Assembly: GCA_041725895.1 (NCBI GenBank)
Contig: JBGRQA010000045.1
Coordinates: forward strand, 1-38,784
DNA length: 38,784 nt
Direction of reading: 5' to 3'
Source of the DNA: JBGRQA01 sp041725895
Lineage (GTDB): Bacteria > Bacteroidota > Bacteroidia > Bacteroidales > Marinifilaceae
Made by a program: the position numbers and the translations under genes. The first letter of the stretch is position 1; each line of letters begins with the position of its first letter. The notes beneath the pieces are model-generated. The model was given only the letters and a program-made list of their open reading frames with translations. It did not search any database and was not told the DNA's origin. This document shows, one piece after another, positions 30,359-38,784 of this stretch.

Positions 30359-31626
30359 GAAAAAGAAGAACTTCTAAATTACTAAGTAAAATTTCGCTGC
30401 TATTTCTTCTGTTTATTGTTGTTGCATTTGTTATTAGTGCAACAATATTGATTTTTAATGCAAATAAATATATCGATAAAAGTGTTGAACGAAGTTTCAA
30501 TAAAAAGGAACAACAGATTATTGAAAAGCTGGAGGCCGGTGAAGCGATTTCTTTTTTTAAAGAAGCCAGAATAATAAAATTAGAAACAGTAAAAAAGGAC
30601 TTTCTTCAAACGGATATTGATACGGTGATGCAGGCAGAGGAATCAAATGAGATGTTTTTGTTTCGTTTGCGTAGAAAAGTTATAACCGTAAATCATACAA
30701 ATTACCTGCTGATATTAAAAAAGAATATCGATGATTTTACAAATCTTAAGACAGATGTGATTAGTACGCTCGTACCAGTTTTTATAATCCTGTCAATAGT
30801 TATTGTAATATTCAACACCTTCCTGTCGCGGTATTTATTTCAACCATTCAATTATATTCTTAAGCAAATGGAGTGTTTTCGTGTGGGGGAAAACTTTTCT
30901 TTTCGAAAGATTAAAACCAGTACAAGGGAGTTTACTACTTTACAGGAACTTTATCTCGAAATGATTAATCAGGCTGAAGAGGATTACCGAAGAATAAAAG
31001 AATACACCGAAAATATGTCACACGAATTTCAAACGCCACTGTCAATAATTCGGAATAAAACCGAAAACCTGATTGCCGACGAATACGTGATGAATACGAA
31101 TGCAAAATCCGTAAAAGCCATTTACGATGAGGTTAACCATTTATCAAAATTGAGTAATACGCTCAAATTACTAACAAAAATTGAAAATAATGAGTTTGTA
31201 AAAAGAGAACAGATTAAGAGTAAAATGGTAATTGAAGACCATGTTGAGAAACTTCGGGAACTTGCCGGGTTAAAATCAGTTCCAATCGAATTGGATTTAA
31301 ACGAAGACCATATTTTTGAAATTGACCCGTTTTTGTTGGAAATAGTACTAAAAAACCTGATTAGAAATGCCATTCTATATGCAAAAGCCAAAACTACGAT
31401 TCAGATAAAAACAAGCTCAGATAACTTTTATATTTCAAATACATCGGAATTAAGTGAAACGCTTCCTGAAAATATTTTCGAACGTTTTGCAAAAGGAAAA
31501 AGCAACCCTTCGTCTCTGGGACTTGGTTTGGCAATTGTTAAGAAAATTTGTGAGCTGAATGCCTTAAATATTGAACACAATTTTCAAGAATCTACACACT
31601 CTTTTTCAATATCTTCAGTAGAATAA
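30355..31626 (+). CDS. Sensor histidine kinase
   Basis: 423 residues. TM1 about 13-35, a short periplasmic sensing loop of about 100 residues (36-137), TM2 about 138-160, then a linker without a clear HAMP signature. HisKA domain with H223 in 'NMSHEFQTPLSI', followed by the HATPase domain: N box around N338 ('LKNLIRNAILYA') and G box 'LGLGLAIVKK' around 387-393. Its ligand is unknown; the small periplasmic loop suggests sensing of a membrane or envelope signal. It overlaps the response regulator by ATGA and is followed by a 175-bp gap with a long inverted repeat before the efflux genes. Confidence 0.94.
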   Translation: MRKRRTSKLLSKISLLFLLFIVVAFVISATILIFNANKYIDKSVERSFNKKEQQIIEKLEAGEAISFFKEARIIKLETVKKDFLQTDIDTVMQAEESNEMFLFRLRRKVITVNHTNYLLILKKNIDDFTNLKTDVISTLVPVFIILSIVIVIFNTFLSRYLFQPFNYILKQMECFRVGENFSFRKIKTSTREFTTLQELYLEMINQAEEDYRRIKEYTENMSHEFQTPLSIIRNKTENLIADEYVMNTNAKSVKAIYDEVNHLSKLSNTLKLLTKIENNEFVKREQIKSKMVIEDHVEKLRELAGLKSVPIELDLNEDHIFEIDPFLLEIVLKNLIRNAILYAKAKTTIQIKTSSDNFYISNTSELSETLPENIFERFAKGKSNPSSLGLGLAIVKKICELNALNIEHNFQESTHSFSISSVE

Positions 31627-31628
31627 TA

Positions 31629-31694
31629 CCGATTACATTTCAAAATGATCTATAAATTCGCTTCGCTCTTTAGAGATCTTTGAAATTGTATCGG
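31629..31694. promoter_or_regulatory. Long inverted repeat between kinase and efflux genes
   Basis: CCGATTACATTTCAAA...GATCT on the left pairs with AGATC...TTTGAAATTGTATCGG on the right, with one small offset. It begins 3 bp after the kinase stop. No T-run follows, so it is more likely a regulator-binding or mRNA-processing hairpin than a terminator. It may set the ratio between regulator and pump expression. Confidence 0.55.
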
Positions 31695-31801
31695 CATCAT
31701 ACCATGTGTCTTTTTGAGTTTTAAATGGTATAATACCACGTACAGAATTCCGATAGAATTGCCTCCTAAGTTTGCATTGTCAAATAGATTTAAAATTATT
31801 G

Positions 31802-33034
31802 ATGATGCAAAAGAGACAATACATTATTATTGTAGTAAGCCTGGTAATTCTTGCTACCGGATATTTTTCGATGGAATTTCTAAGCAGCCGAAAACCAGCA
31901 AAGAAAAAGAAAACTCCGACAAAAAATATTTTACAGCTTCATGCCCGAAAGGTTGCTTACCAAAATATAAAAACTCCCATTCAGTTTAACGGTCGTATCT
32001 TATCGGCTGAATCGATAGCAGTAGTTTCCGAAGCTCCCGGAAAGATTATGACTGGGGCGGTACGTCTAAAAAAAGGGAGTTCGTTTAAAAAAGGAGATAT
32101 ACTGTTTTCTATTTATAAAGACGAAAAGGAACTGGAATTAAAGGCTCAAAAAAGTAGCTTCCTGAGCCACCTTGCCAATGTATTGGTTGAAATTGATGTA
32201 GATTATCCAAATGAAATGCAGGTGTTCAGTGACTTTTTCAACCGTGTTGATAGTAACCAAAATCTTCCTCCCTTTCCAGAAATTAATAATAATAAGCTAA
32301 AAGTATTCCTGGCAAACAGAAACATACTCACTACGTATTACACCATTCAGAAAGCCGAATTAGAACTGAACCGGCATACGGTAATGGCCCCATTTTCAGG
32401 TACAATTACCGAAGTTTTTCAGGAAACCGGAACCTATGTAAATACAGGAAACCCGGTTGCAACCATTGTAAATACCGGGCAACTTGAAGTGGAAGTTGCT
32501 GTAGATAACGATTACGAAAATCTAATCGGTGAAGGCGATGTTGTTAAAATATATTCCGAGCAAAACGATTCGCTAACAGTGGGTAAAGTAATTCGAAAAA
32601 CAGAATTTATAGATGCAAATACTCAATCAACTCTTTACTATGTGGCAGCGAAGAATTCGTCGGCATTAAAAATTGGACAATACTTAAAAGTAGGTTTTCC
32701 GGGAAGAGTACTTCCTAATGTTATGGAAATTCCTCGTGATGCAGTTTTTGATATCAATAAAGTTTATACCGTTGAAAATGGGCTTATTCAAATACGAACC
32801 ATTGATGTTGAATTGCAAAAACAAAAAACAATTCTGTTTCGTGGTTTGGAGCCGGGAGTACAGGTAGTAACCGAACCTTTGGTTAGTACAAAAATTAATA
32901 CTGAGGCCAAAATATTGAATCAAGAGCCAGGAAAGAAAGATAAGCAAGCAGTAAGTTCTGCTCAGCAGGTAGCACCAGGCAAGAAACAAGGAAAAGGTTT
33001 AGGTAACGGACAAGGTAAAAAAGCTGAGAAATGA
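31802..33034 (+). CDS. RND efflux periplasmic adaptor (membrane fusion protein)
   Basis: 410 residues from ATG 31802. The frame is open from a TTG at 31772, but the ATG is followed directly by the membrane anchor 'QYIIIVVSLVILATGYF', so it is preferred. Then come the beta-barrel and lipoyl halves: 'RILSAESIAVVSEAPGKIM' and 'HTVMAPFSGTITEVFQETGT' around a helical hairpin, and 'LEVEVAVDNDYENLIGEGD', the barrel. A Lys/Gly/Gln-rich C-terminal tail (about 385-410) is unusual and may be disordered. It links the inner-membrane pump to the outer-membrane channel. Stop and next start overlap (ATGA at 33031). Confidence 0.92.
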   Translation: MMQKRQYIIIVVSLVILATGYFSMEFLSSRKPAKKKKTPTKNILQLHARKVAYQNIKTPIQFNGRILSAESIAVVSEAPGKIMTGAVRLKKGSSFKKGDILFSIYKDEKELELKAQKSSFLSHLANVLVEIDVDYPNEMQVFSDFFNRVDSNQNLPPFPEINNNKLKVFLANRNILTTYYTIQKAELELNRHTVMAPFSGTITEVFQETGTYVNTGNPVATIVNTGQLEVEVAVDNDYENLIGEGDVVKIYSEQNDSLTVGKVIRKTEFIDANTQSTLYYVAAKNSSALKIGQYLKVGFPGRVLPNVMEIPRDAVFDINKVYTVENGLIQIRTIDVELQKQKTILFRGLEPGVQVVTEPLVSTKINTEAKILNQEPGKKDKQAVSSAQQVAPGKKQGKGLGNGQGKKAEK

Positions 33035-36000
33035 GAAGAATAATAGAAAAATTTGTTCAGTTTCCTTTTTACGCCAATATATTGATTGTAGTGGTTTTTG
33101 TTGGTGGTTTTATTGGATTGTCGAACATGAAACGGTCGTTTTTCCCTGAGTTGGAAACCAAAAGCATTAGCGTTTCAGTTTATTACCCCGGGGCATCGCC
33201 GGTGGAAATGGAAGAGGGGGTAACCACCCGGATTGAAGAAGCGGTTAGGGGAATTATTGGGATAAAAGAGATTGAATCCACCTCGTCGGAAAATAGCTCG
33301 AATGTTGAAATACTTACCACGGGTGAATACGATATTGACCAAACGCTGATGGAGGTAAAAAATGCGGTGGATGGTATCTCAGCCTTGCCTACTGCAGCCG
33401 AACGCCCCATTGTAGCGAAAGTTCGGTCGACTTCGAGAGTTTTAAATTTAGTTCTTGCCGGAGTAACTGAAAAGGTTGATTATTTAGTGCTGAATGAATA
33501 TGCCAATGAAGTAGAAGAGGATTTATTGGCAAGTGGAATTATTAGCCAAATTACCATTGCTCATGCACCAACTCCTGAAATTGCAGTAGAAGTAAAAGAA
33601 GATGCGCTTTTACGGTACAACATCACCTTCAGCGAAATCAGGGAAGCGATAATCAACAACAATCGCGATATGGCTGCCGGCGAAATCCGGTCAGAAACAT
33701 CAAACATTCTAGTGCGGTTGCGCTCGCGCAGTGTTGATATTGATAAAATTGCCAATATCAAAATCAGGACTTCGGAAAGTGGTACATCAATAAGATTAAA
33801 AGATATTGCCTTGGTTGAACGTAAAAGTTCTGAAGATTTTTACGGCTCGTTTAATAACGGACGAGAGGCATTGGTAATAAAAGTAGAGAAGATATATACT
33901 GAGGATATTGAGGATATTTCCAGCTTCTGTAAGCAATACACTGCGCAGTTCAATCAATCGCACAACGATGTGGAATTGAGTTTGTTTAATAATCGAACTA
34001 CCATGCTCGAAAAGCGATTGGCCTTATTATCAAGCAATGGATTAATGGGACTGGCTTTGGTAGTTGTTATGCTGTCGTTGTTTCTTAGCGTACGCTTGTC
34101 AGGATGGGTAGCGTTCGGAATTCCGTTTTCATTTTTGGCACTTTTTATTGCCGGAAATTTATTGGGTCTAACCATTAATATGATGTCGCTCTACGGAATG
34201 ATTGTGGTGATTGGGATTCTTGTTGACGATGGAATTGTGATAGCCGAAAATATTTTTAGTCATTTTGAAAAGGGAAAGAGTAATGTACAGGCTGCCGTTG
34301 ATGGTACTATGGAGGTACTGCCGGCAGTGCTTACTTCGGTAAGTACCACGATGGTTGCTTTTACTCCGCTTTTGTTTTTGCAGGGCAGTATGGAAGACCA
34401 GTTTGATGTGGGCCTGGTTGTGATTCTGGCATTAAGTTTCTCGCTTATCGAATCCTTTTTGGTGCTTCCCTCACATATTGGTTCAAAGCATGTACTCAAT
34501 CCCAAAATCCTGAAAAGAAAAAACAATGGAATCAGAAAGTACCTGGAAAATGTAATTGCCTTTCTTCGCGAAAGATTTTATGGTCCCTTTCTGAACTTCC
34601 TGTTAAAATACCGCTATCCGGTTCTGTCGTTTGGCATATTCATGATATTTATAACCATTGGTTTGCTAAAGGGAGATATTATAAAAACTACCTATTTCCC
34701 GGCTGTTGATTACGACGAGTTTGAAATAAATGTTGCCTTTACTCCCGGCGATGGAGAAAAGCAAACATTTCAATTTTTAAAGTCTTTCGAAGAAAAAGTT
34801 TGGGAAGTAAATGAAGAGCTTAAAGTGAAATACGGAGATAGTATTGACTATATCGATAATGTGATGCTAACCGTTGGTAAAGGCTTTAAGGGAAAAGAAA
34901 ACGGCACCCACACCGGGCGGATTTCAGTATTTCCACGAGATTTAGATGATTTGGAGATTACCGGGATAGAAATTGCTACCCTTGTTAAAAAGAAAATTGG
35001 TAAGGTTCCCGAGGCTCAGAAATTCTCGGTTGGCGGTAAATTTAAATACGGTGTTCCTATTGCCATTAGTTTAATGAGCCGCAATATGTTGGAACTGGAA
35101 CATGCCAAAGAATATTTGCTCCAAGAGATGAAAAATATTCCGGAAATAAGAGATGTGTTGGAAGTAAATGCTATGGGGAAACAAGAAGTATCGCTGGAGC
35201 TGAAAGCAAAGGCTTATGCTTTGGGATTTGATGAATATACACTCGCAGAACAAGTGCGTACAGCCTTTTACGGTGCACAGGTTCAGCGCTTACAGGATGG
35301 TAGAAACGAATTGCGTTTGTGGGTACGCTATCCCAAAGAAAACCGAAATAGCTTGGATGCACTTGACCGAATGAAGATAGTAACACCTCAAGGCGAAGCA
35401 ATTCCGTTAATGGAATTGGCAACTTATACGATTGAGCGTGGTCCGATTGCCATCAACCGCTTTAACGGGAAACGGGAAGCACGAATTGAAGCGGACATGG
35501 TTGATCCTTACGGTTCGGTGAGCAATGTAATTGCACAAATCGACGAGCAGATAATTCCGGTTATAGAAACAAAATACCCGGGAATAAGTATCGAGCACCT
35601 GGGGCAACAAAAATCGAGTAGGGAAACCACCGACGAAGTGAAACATTACTACCTGATTGCCTTTGCTTTTATTGTGTTAATTCTGATGGTTCATTTTAAA
35701 TCGCTGAGCCAGGGAATCATTATTTTGCTAATGATACCACTTTCGATGGTGGGTGTAATTTGGGGGCATGGTATTCATGGTTATCCCGTTTCGTTAATGA
35801 GTTTGATGGGCATTATCGCCTTGTCGGGGGTAGTAATAAATGATGCTGTGGTTTTCCTCTCTAAATTCAACTCTTTGATTGTTGAAGGAACCGGATTTAA
35901 GCAAGCCATCATTATTGCCGGGAAATCAAGACTGAGGGCAATCCTTCTTACCACATTAACAACTACCATAGGGTTGTTTCCGATGATTTTAGAAACGAAC

Positions 36001-36210
36001 CCACAAGCACAGATGCTTATTCCAATGGCTATTTCGCTGGCTTATGGTGTAGCAATCGGAACTGTATTCATTCTCATTTTCTTTCCGGTTTTAATTCATA
36101 TAAATAGTGATGTGAAAGTGTATTTGAATTATTTCTGGACAGGTAAAAAATTAACGCGCGAAGAACTATCCAGCGCTAGAATTAATGAAGCAAAAACACA
36201 GGAATCATGA
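33031..36210 (+). CDS. RND-family inner-membrane efflux transporter (AcrB/MMPL-like, HAE family)
   Basis: 1059 residues, the usual RND length. TM1 near residues 13-33, then the large periplasmic porter domain beginning 'PELETKSISVSVYYPGAS', then TM2-TM6 with the proton-relay aspartates D399-D400 in 'GILVDDGIVIAEN' (TM4). The second half repeats the layout: 'RGPIAINRFNGKREARIEAD', 'YLIAFAFIVLILMVHFKSL', and 'GVVINDAVVFLSKFNSL' in TM10. It exports drugs, bile acids, dyes or other hydrophobic compounds with proton antiport; substrate cannot be inferred. It lies between the adaptor and the TolC-like gene with four-base overlaps on both sides, a fully coupled operon. Confidence 0.96.
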   Translation: MRRIIEKFVQFPFYANILIVVVFVGGFIGLSNMKRSFFPELETKSISVSVYYPGASPVEMEEGVTTRIEEAVRGIIGIKEIESTSSENSSNVEILTTGEYDIDQTLMEVKNAVDGISALPTAAERPIVAKVRSTSRVLNLVLAGVTEKVDYLVLNEYANEVEEDLLASGIISQITIAHAPTPEIAVEVKEDALLRYNITFSEIREAIINNNRDMAAGEIRSETSNILVRLRSRSVDIDKIANIKIRTSESGTSIRLKDIALVERKSSEDFYGSFNNGREALVIKVEKIYTEDIEDISSFCKQYTAQFNQSHNDVELSLFNNRTTMLEKRLALLSSNGLMGLALVVVMLSLFLSVRLSGWVAFGIPFSFLALFIAGNLLGLTINMMSLYGMIVVIGILVDDGIVIAENIFSHFEKGKSNVQAAVDGTMEVLPAVLTSVSTTMVAFTPLLFLQGSMEDQFDVGLVVILALSFSLIESFLVLPSHIGSKHVLNPKILKRKNNGIRKYLENVIAFLRERFYGPFLNFLLKYRYPVLSFGIFMIFITIGLLKGDIIKTTYFPAVDYDEFEINVAFTPGDGEKQTFQFLKSFEEKVWEVNEELKVKYGDSIDYIDNVMLTVGKGFKGKENGTHTGRISVFPRDLDDLEITGIEIATLVKKKIGKVPEAQKFSVGGKFKYGVPIAISLMSRNMLELEHAKEYLLQEMKNIPEIRDVLEVNAMGKQEVSLELKAKAYALGFDEYTLAEQVRTAFYGAQVQRLQDGRNELRLWVRYPKENRNSLDALDRMKIVTPQGEAIPLMELATYTIERGPIAINRFNGKREARIEADMVDPYGSVSNVIAQIDEQIIPVIETKYPGISIEHLGQQKSSRETTDEVKHYYLIAFAFIVLILMVHFKSLSQGIIILLMIPLSMVGVIWGHGIHGYPVSLMSLMGIIALSGVVINDAVVFLSKFNSLIVEGTGFKQAIIIAGKSRLRAILLTTLTTTIGLFPMILETNPQAQMLIPMAISLAYGVAIGTVFILIFFPVLIHINSDVKVYLNYFWTGKKLTREELSSARINEAKTQES

Positions 36211-37505
36211 ACAAAAATAATCTCAACATAATGGCATTGACAATGATATTAATGTCTCTGTCTTTTCATATCCGGGCTCAGGAAACGCTGAGTCTGGAAC
36301 AAGCCATAGTAAAAGCACTGGAACAAAATTTTGGTATTCAACGCATTTGCAAAGAAACTAAAATTGCAAAAACCAACAACACTTGGGGCGCGGCAGGCAG
36401 GCAACCCAAAATTGATTTTGTATCAAATTTCAGCCTGGAGAAAAATTATAACAACAACGATAACTGGCTGCAAAACAATCTCAATGCCGGAGTTGAACTT
36501 GACTGGGTGCTTTTCGACGGTTTCAGGGTTAATATCACAAAAGCCAAGTTGAATGAATTGCAAGCACTTTCAGAGGGAAACTTGCAGGTTTTAATGGAAA
36601 ATACCATTAAAGATTTGATGCTGGCTTATTACTCTGCTCAGTTGGAATACCAGAAATTGAATGTTGCCGATTTTATTCTGGAGCAATCGAAGGAACGTCT
36701 TACGCTGGAAGAGCAAAAAAACAAGATTGGGCTGGAGGGAACCTACGCCTTGCTTCAGGCTAAAAATGCATTCCTCGAAGATATAAGAACGTACAATCTG
36801 CAGGAGCTGAATTACAACGATGCCATCCGACAGTTAAACCTGATTCTGTCGGAAGGTGCTGAAACAGAATATATTTTAATAGATTCTATTCCTGTTGACA
36901 TGCACCCATATAATTTTGACGAACTAAAAGCAAAAACAATTAGTTCGAACAGCAATTTGAAAAATCAGCTTATCAACATTAAGCTTGCTGAGCGGCAAAC
37001 AGAACTGGCCAAAAGCAATTATTATCCAACCTTGTCGGCTCAAACCGGCCTATCGACATTTAACAGAAATACCAATTACTCTAATGCAGGTAGTTCGAAT
37101 TTAAACTCAGGAGCAGCGTACGTGGGGCTTTCGTTGAAATATAATCTTTTTTCTGGAGGAGAAAGGAGCCGTGCCAAGCAAATAGCAGTCATTAACAAGG
37201 ACATTGCCACCATCGAAAAAAACGATATGGAATATGTTATTATTTCAGAATTACACTCTTGTTTCGAACGCTTCGGGGTGATGCAGAACCTTTACGAATA
37301 TGCAGTAGAGAATTTAAAAGCAGCAGAATTGAACCTTAAAATTTCGACAGACAAATTTGAGGCGGGTGTGATAAATTCTTTCAATTTCCGCGACATTCAG
37401 ATTCTATATAGAAATTCGGCGTTGGTAAAACTGGAAGCTACCTACGATTTAACTGCCGCCAAAGTTGATTTGATGCTTTTGTCGGGTAGTATTTTAAGCG
37501 ATTAG
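36207..37505 (+). CDS. TolC-family outer-membrane efflux protein
   Basis: 432 residues. Signal peptide about 1-24 (hydrophobic core 'MALTMILMSLSFHI', then AQE). 'TLSLEQAIVKALEQNFGI' is the standard first helix of each TolC half. The two OEP repeats follow with long coiled helices ('AYYSAQLEYQKLNVADFILEQ', first part) and the second 'AAYVGLSLKYNLFSGGERSRA' hinge. The 'KFEAGVINSFNFRDIQIL' motif near the C-terminus is typical. It supplies the outer-membrane tunnel of the pump. The ATGA overlap with the RND gene shows translational coupling. No terminator is seen immediately after the stop. Confidence 0.95.
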   Translation: MNKNNLNIMALTMILMSLSFHIRAQETLSLEQAIVKALEQNFGIQRICKETKIAKTNNTWGAAGRQPKIDFVSNFSLEKNYNNNDNWLQNNLNAGVELDWVLFDGFRVNITKAKLNELQALSEGNLQVLMENTIKDLMLAYYSAQLEYQKLNVADFILEQSKERLTLEEQKNKIGLEGTYALLQAKNAFLEDIRTYNLQELNYNDAIRQLNLILSEGAETEYILIDSIPVDMHPYNFDELKAKTISSNSNLKNQLINIKLAERQTELAKSNYYPTLSAQTGLSTFNRNTNYSNAGSSNLNSGAAYVGLSLKYNLFSGGERSRAKQIAVINKDIATIEKNDMEYVIISELHSCFERFGVMQNLYEYAVENLKAAELNLKISTDKFEAGVINSFNFRDIQILYRNSALVKLEATYDLTAAKVDLMLLSGSILSD

Positions 37506-37564
37506 TCGCCTACAAATTTTCGACAGAAAGGCATTCCCTCCTCAGTCTTCGGTAAAAAGGGCGC

Positions 37565-38019
37565 CTAGGGGTTCCAAAAGTGATGGCTGTGATAGTTATG
37601 AGCCAATCGACAATTTTCGTTGGCTTTTTGATAACTTCTGCCAAAAGGTAGTTCCGTGGCGATAAATAATTTCTGAATGTCATTGGTTGAATTCTTGATC
37701 TGGTTGACCAGTATGGTCAAGCTGTCGACTGTATTATTGTTGTTTTTTGCAAAGAATCCTGCTCCAATTGCAGATTGTCGGCCATAGTCTCACGCTTGGT
37801 GTTCAGTGCAATTAAAATCTCGTTAAGTTTCATTTGGTTGATTTCTTTTTCGGTGGAATCGGCAAAGGCAATGAATTGGCCTGAAATGGCGACAAGATTT
37901 TTTCTGATGTTGTCGTTCTCCCAAAGTGTGTTGGTGTTTATTATTGTGTCGATATTGAAATGAAGGGTGATTGCAATGGCGGTATACAGACTTGTTTTGT
38001 TCGTTTTTTGACCTCGCAA
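37565..38019 (-). pseudogene. Frameshifted small membrane/coiled-coil protein remnant
   Basis: The minus frame from 38019 reads 'KTNKTSLYTAIAITLHFNID' (a membrane-like helix) and then 'STEKEINQMKLNEILIALNT' helices up to about 37745. At the A-run there the sensible reading shifts frame and continues 'NNTVDSLTILVNQIKNSTND' to a stop at 37565-37567. Two consecutive frames with uninterrupted, similar-looking helical sequence are best explained by one frameshift in a small gene. The N-terminus is uncertain. A sequencing error in the homopolymer would be the alternative. Confidence 0.55.
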
Positions 38020-38135
38020 GGCATAAAGACATCCTAATCACGAAGTGTAGCAGTTTACAGTCAAGATTGGCGGTTAATATCAAGTAAACCAGCTCTAATT
38101 CTTTCTAGTAAATATTAAAGAAACCGTTTGGGCAA

Positions 38136-38172
38136 AAAAATAGCAGAATCTTCGATGGAAGATCCTGCTATA
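38136..38172 (-). terminator. Rho-independent terminator of the 38212 gene
   Basis: On the minus strand TAGCAG-x-ATCTTC pairs with GAAGAT-x-CTGCTA around a 4-base loop, followed directly by seven T. It lies 40 bp past the stop of the 38212-38541 gene. Textbook form. Confidence 0.85.
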
Positions 38173-38211
38173 ACTCTATTTGGTGGTTTGAAACTATCGA
38201 AAACCACATTC

Positions 38212-38541
38212 CTATTCGTTATCAGTATCATTTGTGAGATAGTCCAAATTCGAGTACCTTTCCTCATATTTTTCCTTTCTGCTGTCCAGTAAATTCCCCT
38301 CATCATCAAAATCAGAATCATCCTCGACAAGCTGTTGTGCTTTCCGAACGGACATGCGAACCATATATACTTTGTCCTCGGTTTCAAAAGGCAAAGCACT
38401 AACTTGTTCTCCTTTTGTATTTTTGAATTCAATCAAGTACTCCTCGTAGCCTTCAGGATAATACAGTTTAATTTGTTCCTGAATTTCCTTGCTTAGCTTT
38501 TCATAGTCCTGGATCAGCCTTGGTTTATTGATTGTTTTCAT
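38212..38541 (-). CDS. Conserved small acidic hypothetical protein
   Basis: 109 residues, strongly acidic at the C-terminus ('VEDDSDFDDEGNLLDSRKEK') and basic at the N-terminus ('MKTINKPRLIQDYEKLSKE'). 'KVSALPFETEDKVYMVRM'-like central strand block, here QVSALPFETEDKVYMVRM, resembles a Bacteroidota-conserved protein that I recall only as 'hypothetical'. No signal peptide or membrane segment. It has its own terminator and a 36-bp gap to the upstream enzyme gene, which may share its promoter. Start is the first ATG. Confidence 0.75.
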   Translation of the reverse strand: MKTINKPRLIQDYEKLSKEIQEQIKLYYPEGYEEYLIEFKNTKGEQVSALPFETEDKVYMVRMSVRKAQQLVEDDSDFDDEGNLLDSRKEKYEERYSNLDYLTNDTDNE

Positions 38542-38577
38542 AAGGTAAATAATTGATATGAGACAACGAATAAAGAT

Positions 38578-38784
38578 CTACCAGCCTAATAAATAGGCAA
38601 AAATCAATGGGGCCACAATGGTCGCATCTGATTCAATAATGAACTTTGGGGTATCTATTCCCAATTTCCCCCAGGTAATCTTCTCGTTGGGAACTGCTCC
38701 CGAATAAGATCCATAGCTGGTAGTAGAATCGGAGATCTGGCAGAAATAGCTCCAAAACGGAGTATCTGTTCTTTCCATATCCTG
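38578..38784 (-). CDS. Deoxyhypusine-synthase-family protein, C-terminal part (cut by window edge)
   Basis: The last 68 residues are inside the window; the frame runs on past 38784. 'TTSYGSYSGAVPNEKITWGK' followed by 'ESDATIVAPLIFAYLLG' is the C-terminus of the deoxyhypusine synthase / homospermidine synthase-like family. It corresponds to 'SGA-x-P-x-E-x-x-S/T-W-G-K', which carries the lysine involved in NAD/spermidine transfer, and the final 'DAT' segment. In bacteria these proteins act on polyamines. The 38778 ATG is internal, not the start. Stop TAG at 38578. Only the family can be stated. Confidence 0.85.
   Translation of the reverse strand, partial: QDMERTDTPFWSYFCQISDSTTSYGSYSGAVPNEKITWGKLGIDTPKFIIESDATIVAPLIFAYLLGW

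Larger units (their letters stand above)
37506..38211. other. Region with a frameshifted gene remnant and terminator
   Basis: No intact gene. It holds the minus-strand remnant 37565-38019 and the terminator of the next minus-strand gene at 38136-38172 (both listed). The rest, 37506-37564, is spacer. Confidence 0.5.

Overview
The window looks like a chromosomal segment of a Bacteroidota bacterium, probably a marine or gut Marinilabiliales/Bacteroidales relative. This is inference from the gene families: a tyrosine recombinase with the 'TGLSY' box typical of Bacteroidota elements, a DUF2007 protein, PPK2, a MscS channel, and an RND efflux operon. Most genes also lack a Shine-Dalgarno sequence. 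No rRNA, tRNA or CRISPR array was seen.

Layout. 1-4008 is ordinary chromosome: a repeat copy, a DUF2007 protein, a secreted Tiki/EreA-like protein, an isoprenylcysteine-methyltransferase-like membrane enzyme and an unknown protein. 4009-10504 is a very AT-rich island holding one giant gene (1859 aa) behind about 800 bp of non-coding DNA and closed by a U-tract terminator. 10629-13630 holds minus-strand genes of higher GC and a strict 42-bp tandem repeat. 14315-20500 is an integrative-element module: integrase, RteC-like protein, Xis-like HTH, two-wHTH protein and small helical proteins. Several of these genes sit behind related palindromic leaders, and one gene has a decayed second copy. 20886-21887 holds the broken tail of a zinc-hook ATPase, ending at a repeat that recurs inverted at the window start. 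22214-26147 pairs a degenerate P-loop protein with a MscS channel. 26172-28379 holds PPK2, a membrane-protein remnant and a small protein driven by an unusual sigma70-like promoter. 29681-37505 is a tight two-component / RND efflux operon. 37565-38784 holds a frameshifted remnant, a small acidic protein and the C-terminus of a deoxyhypusine-synthase-family enzyme.

The most exciting item is the giant gene. It joins an archaeo-eukaryotic primase (AEP) domain, a Cys cluster, a reverse transcriptase with intact motifs, a long helical region and a C-terminal phosphoribosyltransferase-like domain. The gene stands alone and is compositionally foreign, which fits a self-contained anti-phage system related to primase-RT fusions among defence RTs (as I recall, the UG10/DRT7 group). 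The model is that primase and RT make or sense nucleic acid and the PRTase-like domain acts as effector. The motifs are read directly from the sequence; the function is inference.
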